Source: Methanoculleus thermophilus (lineage in GTDB: Archaea > Halobacteriota > Methanomicrobia > Methanomicrobiales > Methanoculleaceae). Taken from it: a DNA stretch of 64,000 nucleotides. Where the stretch lies: NCBI RefSeq assembly GCF_001571405.1, contig NZ_BCNX01000003.1:294068-358067 (forward strand). The letters run 5' to 3'. The notes below the pieces were generated by a model, which saw only the letters and a list, made by a program, of their open reading frames with translations, searched no databases and was not told where the DNA came from. Below, piece after piece: positions 34,662 through 43,031 of this stretch; position 1 is the stretch's first letter; each line of letters starts with the position of its first letter. The position numbers and the translations under genes were made by a program.

Positions 34662-35391
34662 TCCGGTTAAAGGGGCACGCCTCTCTCAGACATTCGCGGT
34701 TGATATCACCAAACTCACACCGCACCTTCCCCTCCGACGGGAGGGCTACGCCGAACCGCTCGGAAAGGTTGGTGACCGCCGTCCGGATCGCAAGCCATGA
34801 GTCGCGTTTGCAGCACCGGGGACCGCCGTGCCGGGCGATCATCATCAGGCTGCGTGCGGTCATCTGGTTTGCGAGCGACCACTCCTGTTTCTTTAGGGGT
34901 GTTGACCCGGTGATCAGGCTTGCGAAGATACCGGTCCCGATCGCCGCGCCGCAGGCACCGTGAGTGCCGCAGAATCCTCCCTGGACCGTCCCGGCCCTCG
35001 CACGCGCCTGCCGGAGCAGTGCCCCCTTTCTCCCCGGCTCCCCCAGGTGGTTGCAGTATGCGGCGATGAGGCTTGCTGGCACGAGGAAGTGGTGCTCTGG
35101 CCCGTGCATCCTGATTGCCGGATGACGCATCAGGGTGCAGGCAATGGCAAGCGGGTCCTCGAGTGTTGTCGTGATGCAGAACTCCTCGATGAGATCGAGA
35201 GCCTCCAGGCTGTGACATCGATCGCAGACAAAGTGTCCCGCTTCGCAGGTCGCCGTGGTGCTCCAGGTCTTGCCGCAGACAGCACACGTCACATCCCGGG
35301 CTTCCTTGCTATACACGAGATCTCTTCCGCAGATCAGGCATCCGACCTTACGATCCATACCATAGGATGGGTCGCAGCATCCAATAAGCAT
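34621..35391 (-). CDS. DUF5714 cysteine-rich protein
   Basis: The 256-residue protein starts with two Cys pairs of zinc-ribbon type (CLICG, CAVCGK) and C..GHFVCDRCH. The conserved DUF5714 core follows (RMHGPEHHFLVPASLIAAY, GGFCGTHGACGAAIGTGIF, GGPRCCKRDSW). The many Cys and His residues suggest metal or cluster binding; a redox or methyl-transfer role has been guessed for relatives but not shown. The start could be 35391 or 35358 (MDRKVGC). It follows the ABC exporter gene by about 10 bases, in the same direction. Confidence 0.75.
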   Translation of the reverse strand: MLIGCCDPSYGMDRKVGCLICGRDLVYSKEARDVTCAVCGKTWSTTATCEAGHFVCDRCHSLEALDLIEEFCITTTLEDPLAIACTLMRHPAIRMHGPEHHFLVPASLIAAYCNHLGEPGRKGALLRQARARAGTVQGGFCGTHGACGAAIGTGIFASLITGSTPLKKQEWSLANQMTARSLMMIARHGGPRCCKRDSWLAIRTAVTNLSERFGVALPSEGKVRCEFGDINRECLREACPFNRTTRPDGPPSEEEL

Positions 35392-35401
35392 AAAGCCGTG
35401 A

Positions 35402-37258
35402 TCAGGGGACGGTGGATCGGCCCAGGGATCCGGAAGGGCGGTCGGAGCGAGTCCATGTGGTGCTTTCGGTCTCCCGGTACTCACGCACCTCTCCGTCCTC
35501 GATCGTGAGGACCCGGTCGGCGAGGGTCAGGAGTGAGGGGCGGTGGGAGATGAGGATCGTCGTCCGATCTCTGACCAGGATCTCGAGCGTCTGCCGGATC
35601 TGATCCTCGGTCTGCATATCGAGCGCCGATGTGGGTTCGTCGAGGATGAGGATGGGCGCGTCTTTTAAGAACGCCCGGGCAATGGCGACCCGTTGCCTCT
35701 GACCGACGGAGAGCTGTGTCCCGCGTTCTCCGACGATCGTCTGGTAACCTTTCGGAAACTGCATAATGTCATCGTGAATCTGCGCTTTCCGGGCGGCTTC
35801 AACAACCTCATCATGGGTGGCGTCGGGCCTGCTGTAGCGGATGTTCTCCTCGATGGTGGTGTGGAAGAGGAAGAGGTCCTGTGAGACGAGCGAGACCTGC
35901 CGCCGCAGCCATCGGGGATCCAGGGTTGAGAGGTCGCGCCCGTCGAGTGTGACTGTTCCTTTCTGTGGTAAAAACGCCCGGAGAATCAGGTTGATGAGCG
36001 TCGTCTTCCCTGCACCGGTCCGCCCGATGATGGCGACCACCTCGCCGGGCCGGACGACGAAGTTCACGTCCCGAAGAATTGGTTCCGACTCCGCATAGCC
36101 GAACCAGACACCGGAGAACTCGATCCTGCCCTGCACCACGGTGGGTGCGATCCCGCCGGCACCTGAAGTTCTCCCTGACTCGCCGTGCATCGCAAAGAGG
36201 TCGCGCAGTCGTGCGGCGGATGTCGCCGCGGGCTGCATGACGACGGGGAAGGCGAAGAAGGTGTTGACCGTGGGGGCGAACGTCACGATGTAGACCGCGA
36301 ACGCGACGAAGTCTCCCACGGTCATAGCACCGGCGAGCACCTCGTTCCCACCGAACCAGAAGACGGCGATCAGCATGAGCGACATCGTGCCAATCCTGAA
36401 GTACTCCGAGAATGCCGAGAGCATTGTGTTCCGGATCCGGGCATCGACCATATTCCGAAGTGTCCCGGAGACCCTGCGCACCTCACGGTCCTCTGCGGCG
36501 TGCGACTTGACGGTGTCGATCCCGGAGATCACCTCCTGGAGATCCCGCGAGACGTGGGCCTGTCGTTCGCGCTCCCGGTGGGTGGCGGCGCGGATCCGCC
36601 GGATAAAGACGGCGTTGACCAGCAGGTAGAGGGGAATAAAGGCGACGACGACGAGGGTCAACTTGAGGTTTAAGATGCAGAGGATGGCGAAGGTGAAGGC
36701 GACGTAGAGAGCGTTTGCGATGCTCTGGGGTAGGTACTGGGAGATAGTATACTGCAGGATCTGGACGTCGTCGGAGAGGCGCGACATGATGTAGCCGGTC
36801 TGCTGCGACTTGAAGTACGAGAGCGGGAAACTTAAGACGTGCTCGACAAGAGCGGTCTGGAGATTGAAGGCATACCCTTCCCGAAACCGGGCGGTCCAGT
36901 AGTTCCGCAAGAGATCCATGCCTCCGGTGAAGAGCCCGAGCAGCAGAAGGGCGATGATGAGTGCATTGAGCGAGGAGAGGGTCCCTGCGGCGCCTGCAAG
37001 GAGGGAGTCGGTGGCCGGTCTCTCTCCGAGCAGGATGTTGTCGATGAAGAACTTGATGCTGAGTGGGAGGATGGTCTTTGCGGCCGAGACGAGAGCGGTC
37101 GCTACGAGGGCCAGCACGCCCACGCTCCAGATGGGCCGGGCGAACCGGAGGAAGAAGCCAAGGTCGGAGAACTGGAGGTCTCTCCTTGTCTTCACCGGCT
37201 GGCGCATGATATCCCGGGTGAAGGCGACGGTACGTCGACAGTAATCAGTGATGCTCAT
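35402..37258 (-). CDS. ABC exporter, fused membrane and ATPase domains
   Basis: The 618-residue half-transporter has six membrane helices (about 40-340) with the coupling segment SQQTGYIMSRLSDD, then an ATPase with Walker A GRTGAGKTT, Walker B ILILDEPTSALD and H-loop ISHR. The signature motif reads LSVGQRQR rather than LSGGQ. It is probably a homodimeric exporter of a lipid, peptide or drug; the substrate is unknown. The ATG at 37258 (MSITDYCRR) is chosen over the longer frame, whose N-terminal residues are Arg/Pro-rich and atypical. Confidence 0.88.
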   Translation of the reverse strand: MSITDYCRRTVAFTRDIMRQPVKTRRDLQFSDLGFFLRFARPIWSVGVLALVATALVSAAKTILPLSIKFFIDNILLGERPATDSLLAGAAGTLSSLNALIIALLLLGLFTGGMDLLRNYWTARFREGYAFNLQTALVEHVLSFPLSYFKSQQTGYIMSRLSDDVQILQYTISQYLPQSIANALYVAFTFAILCILNLKLTLVVVAFIPLYLLVNAVFIRRIRAATHRERERQAHVSRDLQEVISGIDTVKSHAAEDREVRRVSGTLRNMVDARIRNTMLSAFSEYFRIGTMSLMLIAVFWFGGNEVLAGAMTVGDFVAFAVYIVTFAPTVNTFFAFPVVMQPAATSAARLRDLFAMHGESGRTSGAGGIAPTVVQGRIEFSGVWFGYAESEPILRDVNFVVRPGEVVAIIGRTGAGKTTLINLILRAFLPQKGTVTLDGRDLSTLDPRWLRRQVSLVSQDLFLFHTTIEENIRYSRPDATHDEVVEAARKAQIHDDIMQFPKGYQTIVGERGTQLSVGQRQRVAIARAFLKDAPILILDEPTSALDMQTEDQIRQTLEILVRDRTTILISHRPSLLTLADRVLTIEDGEVREYRETESTTWTRSDRPSGSLGRSTVP

Positions 37259-37432
37259 GGTATACCGGTCCGGTTCCGGAGCAGCGAGTCTGAGGCCGGA
37301 TTCCGGAGGGCTGCCACCCGGTCTCCCGCCGCGTCTCCGTTCCAGTTCCATACCCTCCTCGCGTATAATACCTCTGCTCCGGGGGCCGGGGTAAACCGAA
37401 ACGGATAACAGCCGGCGAAATGAGATCGACGC

Positions 37433-38215
37433 ATGGTATCGCGTGCCGTAGCCAGACGCTTCTACGGGGCGGTTGTGGGAGCGGCGGTGATCGGTGCAGC
37501 CTCACTCCTTGGTCTCCTGAAGGTCCTCCCCGGGTCGTTTGAAATAGTGGCGTTCCTCTTTTGCGGAGGGCTCATTGCCGGGCTTCTCACCCCGGGCTCG
37601 GTGAAGGACGGAGCCATCACCGGCGCCGTCTGCGGGGTGCTCGTGGCCCTGCTTGCAGCCTCTACGATAACCCTCATGAGCCTGGTGGAGAACAACCCGC
37701 AGTATCCCCCGTTCTGGATGACTTTCCTCTTCTACGCCCTCATCCTCACGGCGCTCCTCCTCCCCTACAGCGCCGTCGGCGGAGCGGGCGGGACGGCGGT
37801 GCGAAACGGCATCGGGAGAGGTGGCACTGCCGACGGCCACGGACGGGGCCGGTGGCTCGGGATCGGCATCGGGACGGCCGTCATCGCCGGTTCGGCTCTC
37901 GTGCTCGTCTTTATCGCCCCGTTCGTCGTGATCGTTCCGCTCGCCGGCGGATTCATCGCAGGATATTCCGCCGGGACCCGGCCGGAAGACGGCCTCGAGG
38001 CCGGGCTTGTCGCGGCGCTCTTCGGGACCGGTCTTTTCTTGCTCCCGATGCTCTGGACGGCGTCCCATGGAACGGGGTTCGCCGCCGGGCTTGCCGGGAT
38101 GGTCGCCATCGCGCTGGGACTGCTCTTTCCGCTCCTCGGGACCGCCGGGGGGGTTGCCGGCGCGGTTGCGCGGGGGAGTTTTGGTGAAGGTACGGGTGAT
38201 GGTGGGGCGGGTTGA
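37433..38215 (+). CDS. DUF5518-like duplicated membrane protein
   Basis: The 260-residue, Gly/Ala-rich protein has about seven hydrophobic helices in two similar halves. GGLIAGLLTPGSVKDGAITGAVCG in the first (split at about 45-68) and GGFIAGYSAGTRPEDGLEAG in the second are the DUF5518-type repeats. No catalytic motif is visible. These proteins are common in methanogens and haloarchaea and have no known function. A dispersed repeat lies about 100 bases downstream. Confidence 0.65.
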   Translation: MVSRAVARRFYGAVVGAAVIGAASLLGLLKVLPGSFEIVAFLFCGGLIAGLLTPGSVKDGAITGAVCGVLVALLAASTITLMSLVENNPQYPPFWMTFLFYALILTALLLPYSAVGGAGGTAVRNGIGRGGTADGHGRGRWLGIGIGTAVIAGSALVLVFIAPFVVIVPLAGGFIAGYSAGTRPEDGLEAGLVAALFGTGLFLLPMLWTASHGTGFAAGLAGMVAIALGLLFPLLGTAGGVAGAVARGSFGEGTGDGGAG

Positions 38216-38290
38216 AGAGATCGGTTCCGATAGCCTCAGGCTAATTCGCACGTGGGGGACAGATGTAATCTTCCGGGCAAGGTCTCTCTT

Positions 38291-38385
38291 GGGGGAGGGG
38301 GAGACCCCCTTCCCACCTGACGGTGGTCAAGCTCCGGGCGTTCCGCCCATCGCACTCCCCGTCAGCCCCACCCCCCGTGGCGATA
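38291..38385 (+). repeat. dispersed repeat, copy 6
   Basis: A GGGGGAGGGGG-AGA-CCCCCTTCCC stem is followed by the core CACCTGACGGTGGTCAAG, then GCGTTCCGCCCATCGCACTCCCC and the GTGGCGATATCC tail. The order stem, core and tail matches copy 4 (stem and core) and copy 5 (core and tail). Confidence 0.65.
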
Positions 38386-38536
38386 TCCACCACGGTCCAC
38401 CACACAGGGTCAGCCGCGGACAAAACAGGTTTGGGTTACCCCGAAGTCCCACCAACGTATCTAACAACCAATCCCTCTAGTGGACCACTACATCTAAATT
38501 TTCACATGACGTCGCCGGGCGTATCGCCACACACTG

Positions 38537-38610
38537 CCCCCGCTTCTTAGGGGCGGGGGACGAAGTTCCGAAGGAGAGCAGTTTGAGCACCGCAGGTGCG
38601 GAAGCGGGGG
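38537..38610 (-). repeat. dispersed repeat, copy 7, inside a perfect 10-bp inverted repeat
   Basis: CCCCCGCTTC (38537-38546) and GAAGCGGGGG (38601-38610) are exact inverted repeats. Between them, on the minus strand, lies CGCACCTGCGGTGCTCAAA followed by CTTCGGAACTTCGTCCCCC, a clear relative of copies 5 and 6. It starts 20 bases after the stop of the phosphofructokinase gene, so it may act as a terminator or 3' UTR structure. Confidence 0.65.
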
Positions 38611-38629
38611 GCCTAATGAAAGGCTCCTT

Positions 38630-39664
38630 TCACCCCCCGTAAAATATGCTCGCGATCTTGTAGAGGTCCATATCCACCGTCTTGAGGTTCGCCACCGCCT
38701 CCTCGATCGGGACCGCGACGATATCGTCCCCCCGGAGCGCGACCATCTTCCCGAAGTCTTTCTCCTTGATGAGGTTCGCGGCTGCCACCCCGAACCGGGT
38801 CGCGAGCACCCGGTCGTGCGCCGTCGGCGATCCCCCGCGCTGGACGTGCCCGAGCACCGTCACCCGCACCTCCATGTCGAGCCTTTTTTCGAGTTCGTCG
38901 CGCAGGTAGTTCCCGACGCCGCCGAGCGTCACGTGGCCGAACTCGTCCGTCCTGCCCGACCGGGTGATTGCGCCCTCCATCTCCTTCGGCTGGGCGCCCT
39001 CCGCGACCACGACGATGCTGAACTTCTTCCCCCGCTCGTAGCGCGCCCGGAGGTGGTGGGTGACCTCGTCGAGGTCGAACGGGATCTCCGGTATGAGGAT
39101 CTCGTCGGCCCCGCCCGCGATCCCGGCCATGGTCGCGATCCATCCCGCATGGCGGCCCATCACCTCCACAACCATGATCCGGTGATGCGACTCTGCTGTC
39201 GTATGGAGCCGGTCGATCGCCTCCGTGACGGTGGCGACGGCGGTATCGAACCCGAATGTGTAATCTGTCCCGCCGACGTCGTTGTCGATGGTCTTTGGTA
39301 CCCCTACGACCGGAATGCCCATCTGCGAGAGTTTGTTTGCGACACCGAGGGTATCCTCGCCGCCGATCGCAACGATCGCATCGATCCCGAACTTCCTGAT
39401 GTTGTCGCGCAGCCGCTGGACGTCCGCCTCACTCTTGAAGGGGTTCGTCCGCGACGTCCCGAGGATCGTCCCGCCCTTTGGAAGGATCCCTGTAACCGAG
39501 TAGTCGGTGAGCGGTTCGACATCCCCGACGATCAGCCCGAGCCATCCATCCCGGATCCCGAGCGTGTCAAATCCATATTTTGCCCCCGTCCGCACGACCG
39601 CCCGGATCACCGCGTTCAGACCCGGGCAGTCCCCTCCTCCCGTGAGGACGCCGACCGTCGTCAT
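38630..39664 (-). CDS. pfkA: 6-phosphofructokinase (PfkA family)
   Basis: The enzyme phosphorylates fructose 6-phosphate. The 344-residue protein has GVLTGGGDCPGLNAVIR at the N-terminus, the active-site GGEDTL and PKTIDNDVGGTD, and the substrate segments MGRHAGW and LGHVQRGGSP. GGED plus PKTIDND is the pattern of the group III PfkA subfamily; the Lys in PKTIDND is typical of PPi-using or mixed enzymes, whereas most ATP enzymes have Gly. The phosphoryl donor (ATP or PPi) cannot be fixed. PfkA is unusual in methanogens, which normally use an ADP-dependent enzyme or none. The gene starts one base after the aldolase stop. Confidence 0.9.
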   Translation of the reverse strand: MTTVGVLTGGGDCPGLNAVIRAVVRTGAKYGFDTLGIRDGWLGLIVGDVEPLTDYSVTGILPKGGTILGTSRTNPFKSEADVQRLRDNIRKFGIDAIVAIGGEDTLGVANKLSQMGIPVVGVPKTIDNDVGGTDYTFGFDTAVATVTEAIDRLHTTAESHHRIMVVEVMGRHAGWIATMAGIAGGADEILIPEIPFDLDEVTHHLRARYERGKKFSIVVVAEGAQPKEMEGAITRSGRTDEFGHVTLGGVGNYLRDELEKRLDMEVRVTVLGHVQRGGSPTAHDRVLATRFGVAAANLIKEKDFGKMVALRGDDIVAVPIEEAVANLKTVDMDLYKIASIFYGG

Positions 39665-39665
39665 C

Positions 39666-40589
39666 CTAACACCTCCCTCCCATGCAGATCCTGTTTGCCT
39701 CCGCTACACTCGCATCGTCGAGAGTGATCGCCGAAATCGCGTTGCAGAACCGGACCGCCTCCTCGAGCGGCCGCTGGTGGATGTTCCTGCCGGTCGCGTT
39801 CCCGACCGTACCGCCGATGTGGATCTGATCGTGGAGCTGTTGCAGGAACTCCTGCATATCGGCATGCGACCCTCCCGCACAGACAACACCGGTCCTGCCT
39901 GCGGCCGCCACTGCCTCCCGGAGCAGCGTGGCATCGGTCGACCCGCCTACCTTCGGCGGATTTATCTTCACAAAGTCGCTCCCGAGGGCCGCTGCAACAC
40001 CTGCTGCGCCCGCGATCAGGTGCGGGTCGCGCTCGTCCTTGACCGCCTTTCCGCGGGGATACATCCAGAGCACAGTAACAAGGCCGTTCCGGTGCGCGTT
40101 GTTGACGATCTGGGCTGCCTGAAAGAGCATCATCGGCTCGTATTCACTCCCCAGGTAGACCGTATACCCGACGCCGAGGATCGGAAGTCCGGATCGGTCC
40201 CGGAGGTCGACGACCTGCCGGACGAGGTGGAGTTCCGAACTGAGCGGGTCGCGCTGGGAGGTCTTGACCAGGTTGGTCTTTGAGTTGAGTTTGACCAGGT
40301 ACGGCACGTCCCGATAATCCATGCCGTACCGCGCAATCAGCCCGAGTTGCGTTGCAAAGACCCCGATCCTCGCCCGGCTTGCAATCCGGAAGAGATGCTC
40401 GGGATCAGCATCATCGGGGTGGATGCCCTCGCCAAAGAAGTCGTCATTGAGATGCTCGATCTTCTGATCCCCGGCAAAGAGCATCAGCCTCCCGGTGTCG
40501 TGCGTGATCTTTTGGTAGTTCTCTCGGTACCTCTCTTCCTCCTCAGCAGGTACATCAAGAGGGATCTTGATATCGGGTGTAGGTGGCAT
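39666..40589 (-). CDS. fba: class I fructose-bisphosphate aldolase (DhnA-like)
   Basis: The 307-residue TIM-barrel protein has LMLFAGDQKIEHLNDDF near the start, VLWMYPRGKAV, DFVKINPPKVGG (the Lys in a position expected for the Schiff base) and the phosphate-binding end CAGGSH and GNATGRNIHQR. This is the archaeal/bacterial class I aldolase group of COG1830, distinct from ADH synthase. The start at 40589 (MPPTPDIKIPL) is fixed by a strong GGAGG immediately upstream; the open frame extends 88 codons further but is not family-like. It forms an operon with pfkA: aldolase first, then the kinase one base later. Confidence 0.85.
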   Translation of the reverse strand: MPPTPDIKIPLDVPAEEEERYRENYQKITHDTGRLMLFAGDQKIEHLNDDFFGEGIHPDDADPEHLFRIASRARIGVFATQLGLIARYGMDYRDVPYLVKLNSKTNLVKTSQRDPLSSELHLVRQVVDLRDRSGLPILGVGYTVYLGSEYEPMMLFQAAQIVNNAHRNGLVTVLWMYPRGKAVKDERDPHLIAGAAGVAAALGSDFVKINPPKVGGSTDATLLREAVAAAGRTGVVCAGGSHADMQEFLQQLHDQIHIGGTVGNATGRNIHQRPLEEAVRFCNAISAITLDDASVAEANRICMGGRC

Positions 40590-40873
40590 ACCCCCTCCTC
40601 CCAATTCCCACATACATAAGTGTTGCTGGAGTCCGGGAGAAACGGATAGAGTATGCGATGTAAGGCGGTTTTGCTTCTGTAGCGAGGATGCGGCCGCACT
40701 CATTTTATGATACGCTATCCTGTTATGCCAAGCAGGATATCGGCAGAATCCGTACTCGATCTCAAAGTATGTTCCAGAACGTTTATTTTGCTCTCCGTCA
40801 GAAACATTTCTAGTACCTGGCACTGTTCTCTTGGCAGATGCATAGTGCCGCATGAAGGTTTAGGGATAGCCAA

Positions 40874-41551
40874 ATGGATGTTCTGCTCATACTTATCGAC
40901 TGGTTTCCATACCTTCTCTCAGGCATTGCCACCACTCTCGGTCTTGTCCTGAGTGGTCTGGCACTCGGACTCCTTCTTGGGCTTCCCATGGCAGTCGGGC
41001 AGGTGTATGGCTCTCGCCCGCTGCGCTGGCTCATTGGAATATATGTCTGGTTCTTCAGGGGTCTTCCCATCCTCGTACTCCTCTTCCTCTTCTGGTTTGG
41101 CATATTCCCATTACTGGGGCTCGGTGATCTCTCCGCATTCGTCGTCGGCGGTGTTGTATTAGGACTCCGGGGAGCAGCGTATCAGTCCCAGATCTTCCGG
41201 GGCGCCATCCAGTCCATCGGGGAAGGGCAGATGATCGCAGCGCGATCGCTCGGGATGAGCAAATTTACCGCCATCAGTTCGGTTATTCTCCCGCAGGCGT
41301 TCCGCATCGCTCTCCCGGGATGGTCGAACGAATATCCAAACATCCTGACCGACTCGGCGGTCTGCTACGCCATAGGGGTCGCCGAGTTGCTTACCATTTC
41401 AGCGAGGATGGTTACGCTGACCGGCGTTACGATGCCGATCTACCTCGCAACAGCGGGGATCTTCATTATTCTGAACTATGGAGGCCTTAAACTCCTGCAC
41501 AGGCTGGAGAAGAGGATAGCAATTCCGGGATTCGGGTCCGGAGCGATGTAA
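40874..41551 (+). CDS. polar amino-acid ABC transporter, permease 1
   Basis: The 225-residue membrane protein has five hydrophobic helices and the EAA-type loop GEGQMIAARSLGMSKFTAIS before PQAFRIALPGW. This is the HisM/GlnP family. It is followed two bases later by the ATPase gene. The upstream 284 bp has no gene and presumably holds the promoter; no clear TATA box can be named. Confidence 0.88.
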   Translation: MDVLLILIDWFPYLLSGIATTLGLVLSGLALGLLLGLPMAVGQVYGSRPLRWLIGIYVWFFRGLPILVLLFLFWFGIFPLLGLGDLSAFVVGGVVLGLRGAAYQSQIFRGAIQSIGEGQMIAARSLGMSKFTAISSVILPQAFRIALPGWSNEYPNILTDSAVCYAIGVAELLTISARMVTLTGVTMPIYLATAGIFIILNYGGLKLLHRLEKRIAIPGFGSGAM

Positions 41552-41553
41552 GG

Positions 41554-42309
41554 ATGAATAAAAACGATATTGTGCTGAAGGTCGAGGACATTCACAAGTC
41601 CTATGGAGATAAAGAAGTGTTGCGTGGGGTCTCGTTCGATGTTCGGAGAGGCGAGACAAAGGTCTTTATCGGCCCCTCCGGGACCGGAAAGAGCACGCTT
41701 CTACGGTGCATCAACCAGCTGACGATACCCGACCGGGGACGGGTCTGGCTCGACGGGGAAGAGGTCACGAACTCGGGAGCCCGGATCAACTACTTCCGAC
41801 AGAAGATCGGGATGGTTTTTCAGAACTTCTTCCTCTTTGACCACCTTACTGCGGTAAAAAACGTTGAACTTGCCCTGATCAAGGTCAAGGGCATGGGAAA
41901 GGCGGAGGCCCGCGAGAAAGCGCTCGCTGAGCTTCGGCAGGTGGGAATGGAAGACTGGGCCGACCACTACCCGGCTGAGCTCTCCGGCGGCCAGGCCCAG
42001 CGGGTCTCCATCGCCAGAGCGCTTGCCATGGACCCGGACGTCATCCTCTTTGATGAGCCGACGTCTGCCCTGGATCCCGAACTGACCCGTGAGGTGCTGG
42101 AGGTCATGAAGCGCTTGGCCCAGCAGGGGATGACGATGCTTGTCGTCACCCACGAGATGGGCTTTGCCTGCTCGGTTGCAAACGAGATCCTCTTCATGGA
42201 GAACGGTTTGATTACCGAACGGGGGACACCGGATCAACTCCTGCACGACCCACAGTACACACGGATGAAAGACTTCATTGGTCGGATTGATTCCCGTCTG
42301 GGAGACTGA
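41554..42309 (+). CDS. polar amino-acid ABC transporter, ATPase
   Basis: The 251-residue ATPase has Walker A GPSGTGKST, Q-loop MVFQNFFLFDH, signature LSGGQAQR, Walker B VILFDEPTSALD and H-loop VVTHEMGFA. It matches the GlnQ/HisP family that energises uptake of glutamine, cystine or related amino acids. Two permease genes flank it on either side, all within ten bases of each other. Confidence 0.93.
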   Translation: MNKNDIVLKVEDIHKSYGDKEVLRGVSFDVRRGETKVFIGPSGTGKSTLLRCINQLTIPDRGRVWLDGEEVTNSGARINYFRQKIGMVFQNFFLFDHLTAVKNVELALIKVKGMGKAEAREKALAELRQVGMEDWADHYPAELSGGQAQRVSIARALAMDPDVILFDEPTSALDPELTREVLEVMKRLAQQGMTMLVVTHEMGFACSVANEILFMENGLITERGTPDQLLHDPQYTRMKDFIGRIDSRLGD

Positions 42310-42317
42310 GAAGCGAT

Positions 42318-43007
42318 ATGGATCTGGCAGTCTTTACATTCGACATTCTCCTTCCGGCGCTGATGCAGGGGCTGATCGTAACCCTGCAGTTGATCGCGTG
42401 CTCCGCTCCGCTTGGCCTCGCACTCGGGATTGGGGTTGCGGTGGGGAGGCAGTATGGCCACCCCATTATATCCTGGCTCTGCAAGACGTACGTCTTTATC
42501 ATCAAGGGCACGCCGCTTCTCCTCCTCCTCTTCATCCTCTACTTCGGCCTCCCGACAATCGGTATGACGCTTACTGCGTTCACTGCGTCAGTGCTCGGCT
42601 TTATCCTCTGCAACGGAGCGTACAATGCCGAGTACGTCCGGGGGGCGTTGATATCGATCAAGGACGGTCAGATGATCGCCGCGCAGGCGCTCGGGATGAC
42701 CCGGTGGCAGGCAATCCGCTCCGTCATCCTGCCGCAGGCGCTCCGCCGGGCGATACCAGGGCTTTCGAATGAGTTCATCTACCTGATCAAGTACTCATCG
42801 CTTGCCTACATGATCACGGTAGTTGAACTTGCCGGGGCGGGGAAACAGGTGGCGACAAAGTACTTCACCTACACAGAGTCGTTTGCGGCCGTCGGCATCG
42901 TCTACCTCGTGCTGGTGACGATCACGACTGTGGCGGTAAGTATATTGGAGAAACGTGTGGCCGTTCCCGGAACGGCCCGGGTCACCACCGCTGCCCAGTT
43001 GTTGTGA
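42318..43007 (+). CDS. polar amino-acid ABC transporter, permease 2
   Basis: The 229-residue HisM/GlnP-like permease has the EAA loop KDGQMIAAQALGMTRWQAIR and PQALRRAIPGL. It probably pairs with permease 1 as a heterodimer. The substrate-binding protein is not in this operon; the lipoprotein gene at 55526 is the best local candidate. The 3' end faces the histidine-kinase gene 24 bases away. Confidence 0.88.
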   Translation: MDLAVFTFDILLPALMQGLIVTLQLIACSAPLGLALGIGVAVGRQYGHPIISWLCKTYVFIIKGTPLLLLLFILYFGLPTIGMTLTAFTASVLGFILCNGAYNAEYVRGALISIKDGQMIAAQALGMTRWQAIRSVILPQALRRAIPGLSNEFIYLIKYSSLAYMITVVELAGAGKQVATKYFTYTESFAAVGIVYLVLVTITTVAVSILEKRVAVPGTARVTTAAQLL

Positions 43008-43031
43008 GTATGGGATTTTGGATGTTTGGGT

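Larger units (their letters stand above)
38216..38629. other. 414-bp convergent gap with two repeat copies
   Basis: The gap separates the plus-strand DUF5518 gene from the minus-strand phosphofructokinase gene. It contains one forward and one inverted copy of the dispersed repeat and nothing that looks like a gene. Both copies lie in the likely 3' untranslated regions of the flanking genes. Confidence 0.65.

Noticed and set aside
38816..39727. 303-codon plus-strand frame
   Set aside because: Antisense to the phosphofructokinase gene; its product is Arg/Pro/Asp-rich and unlike any protein family.
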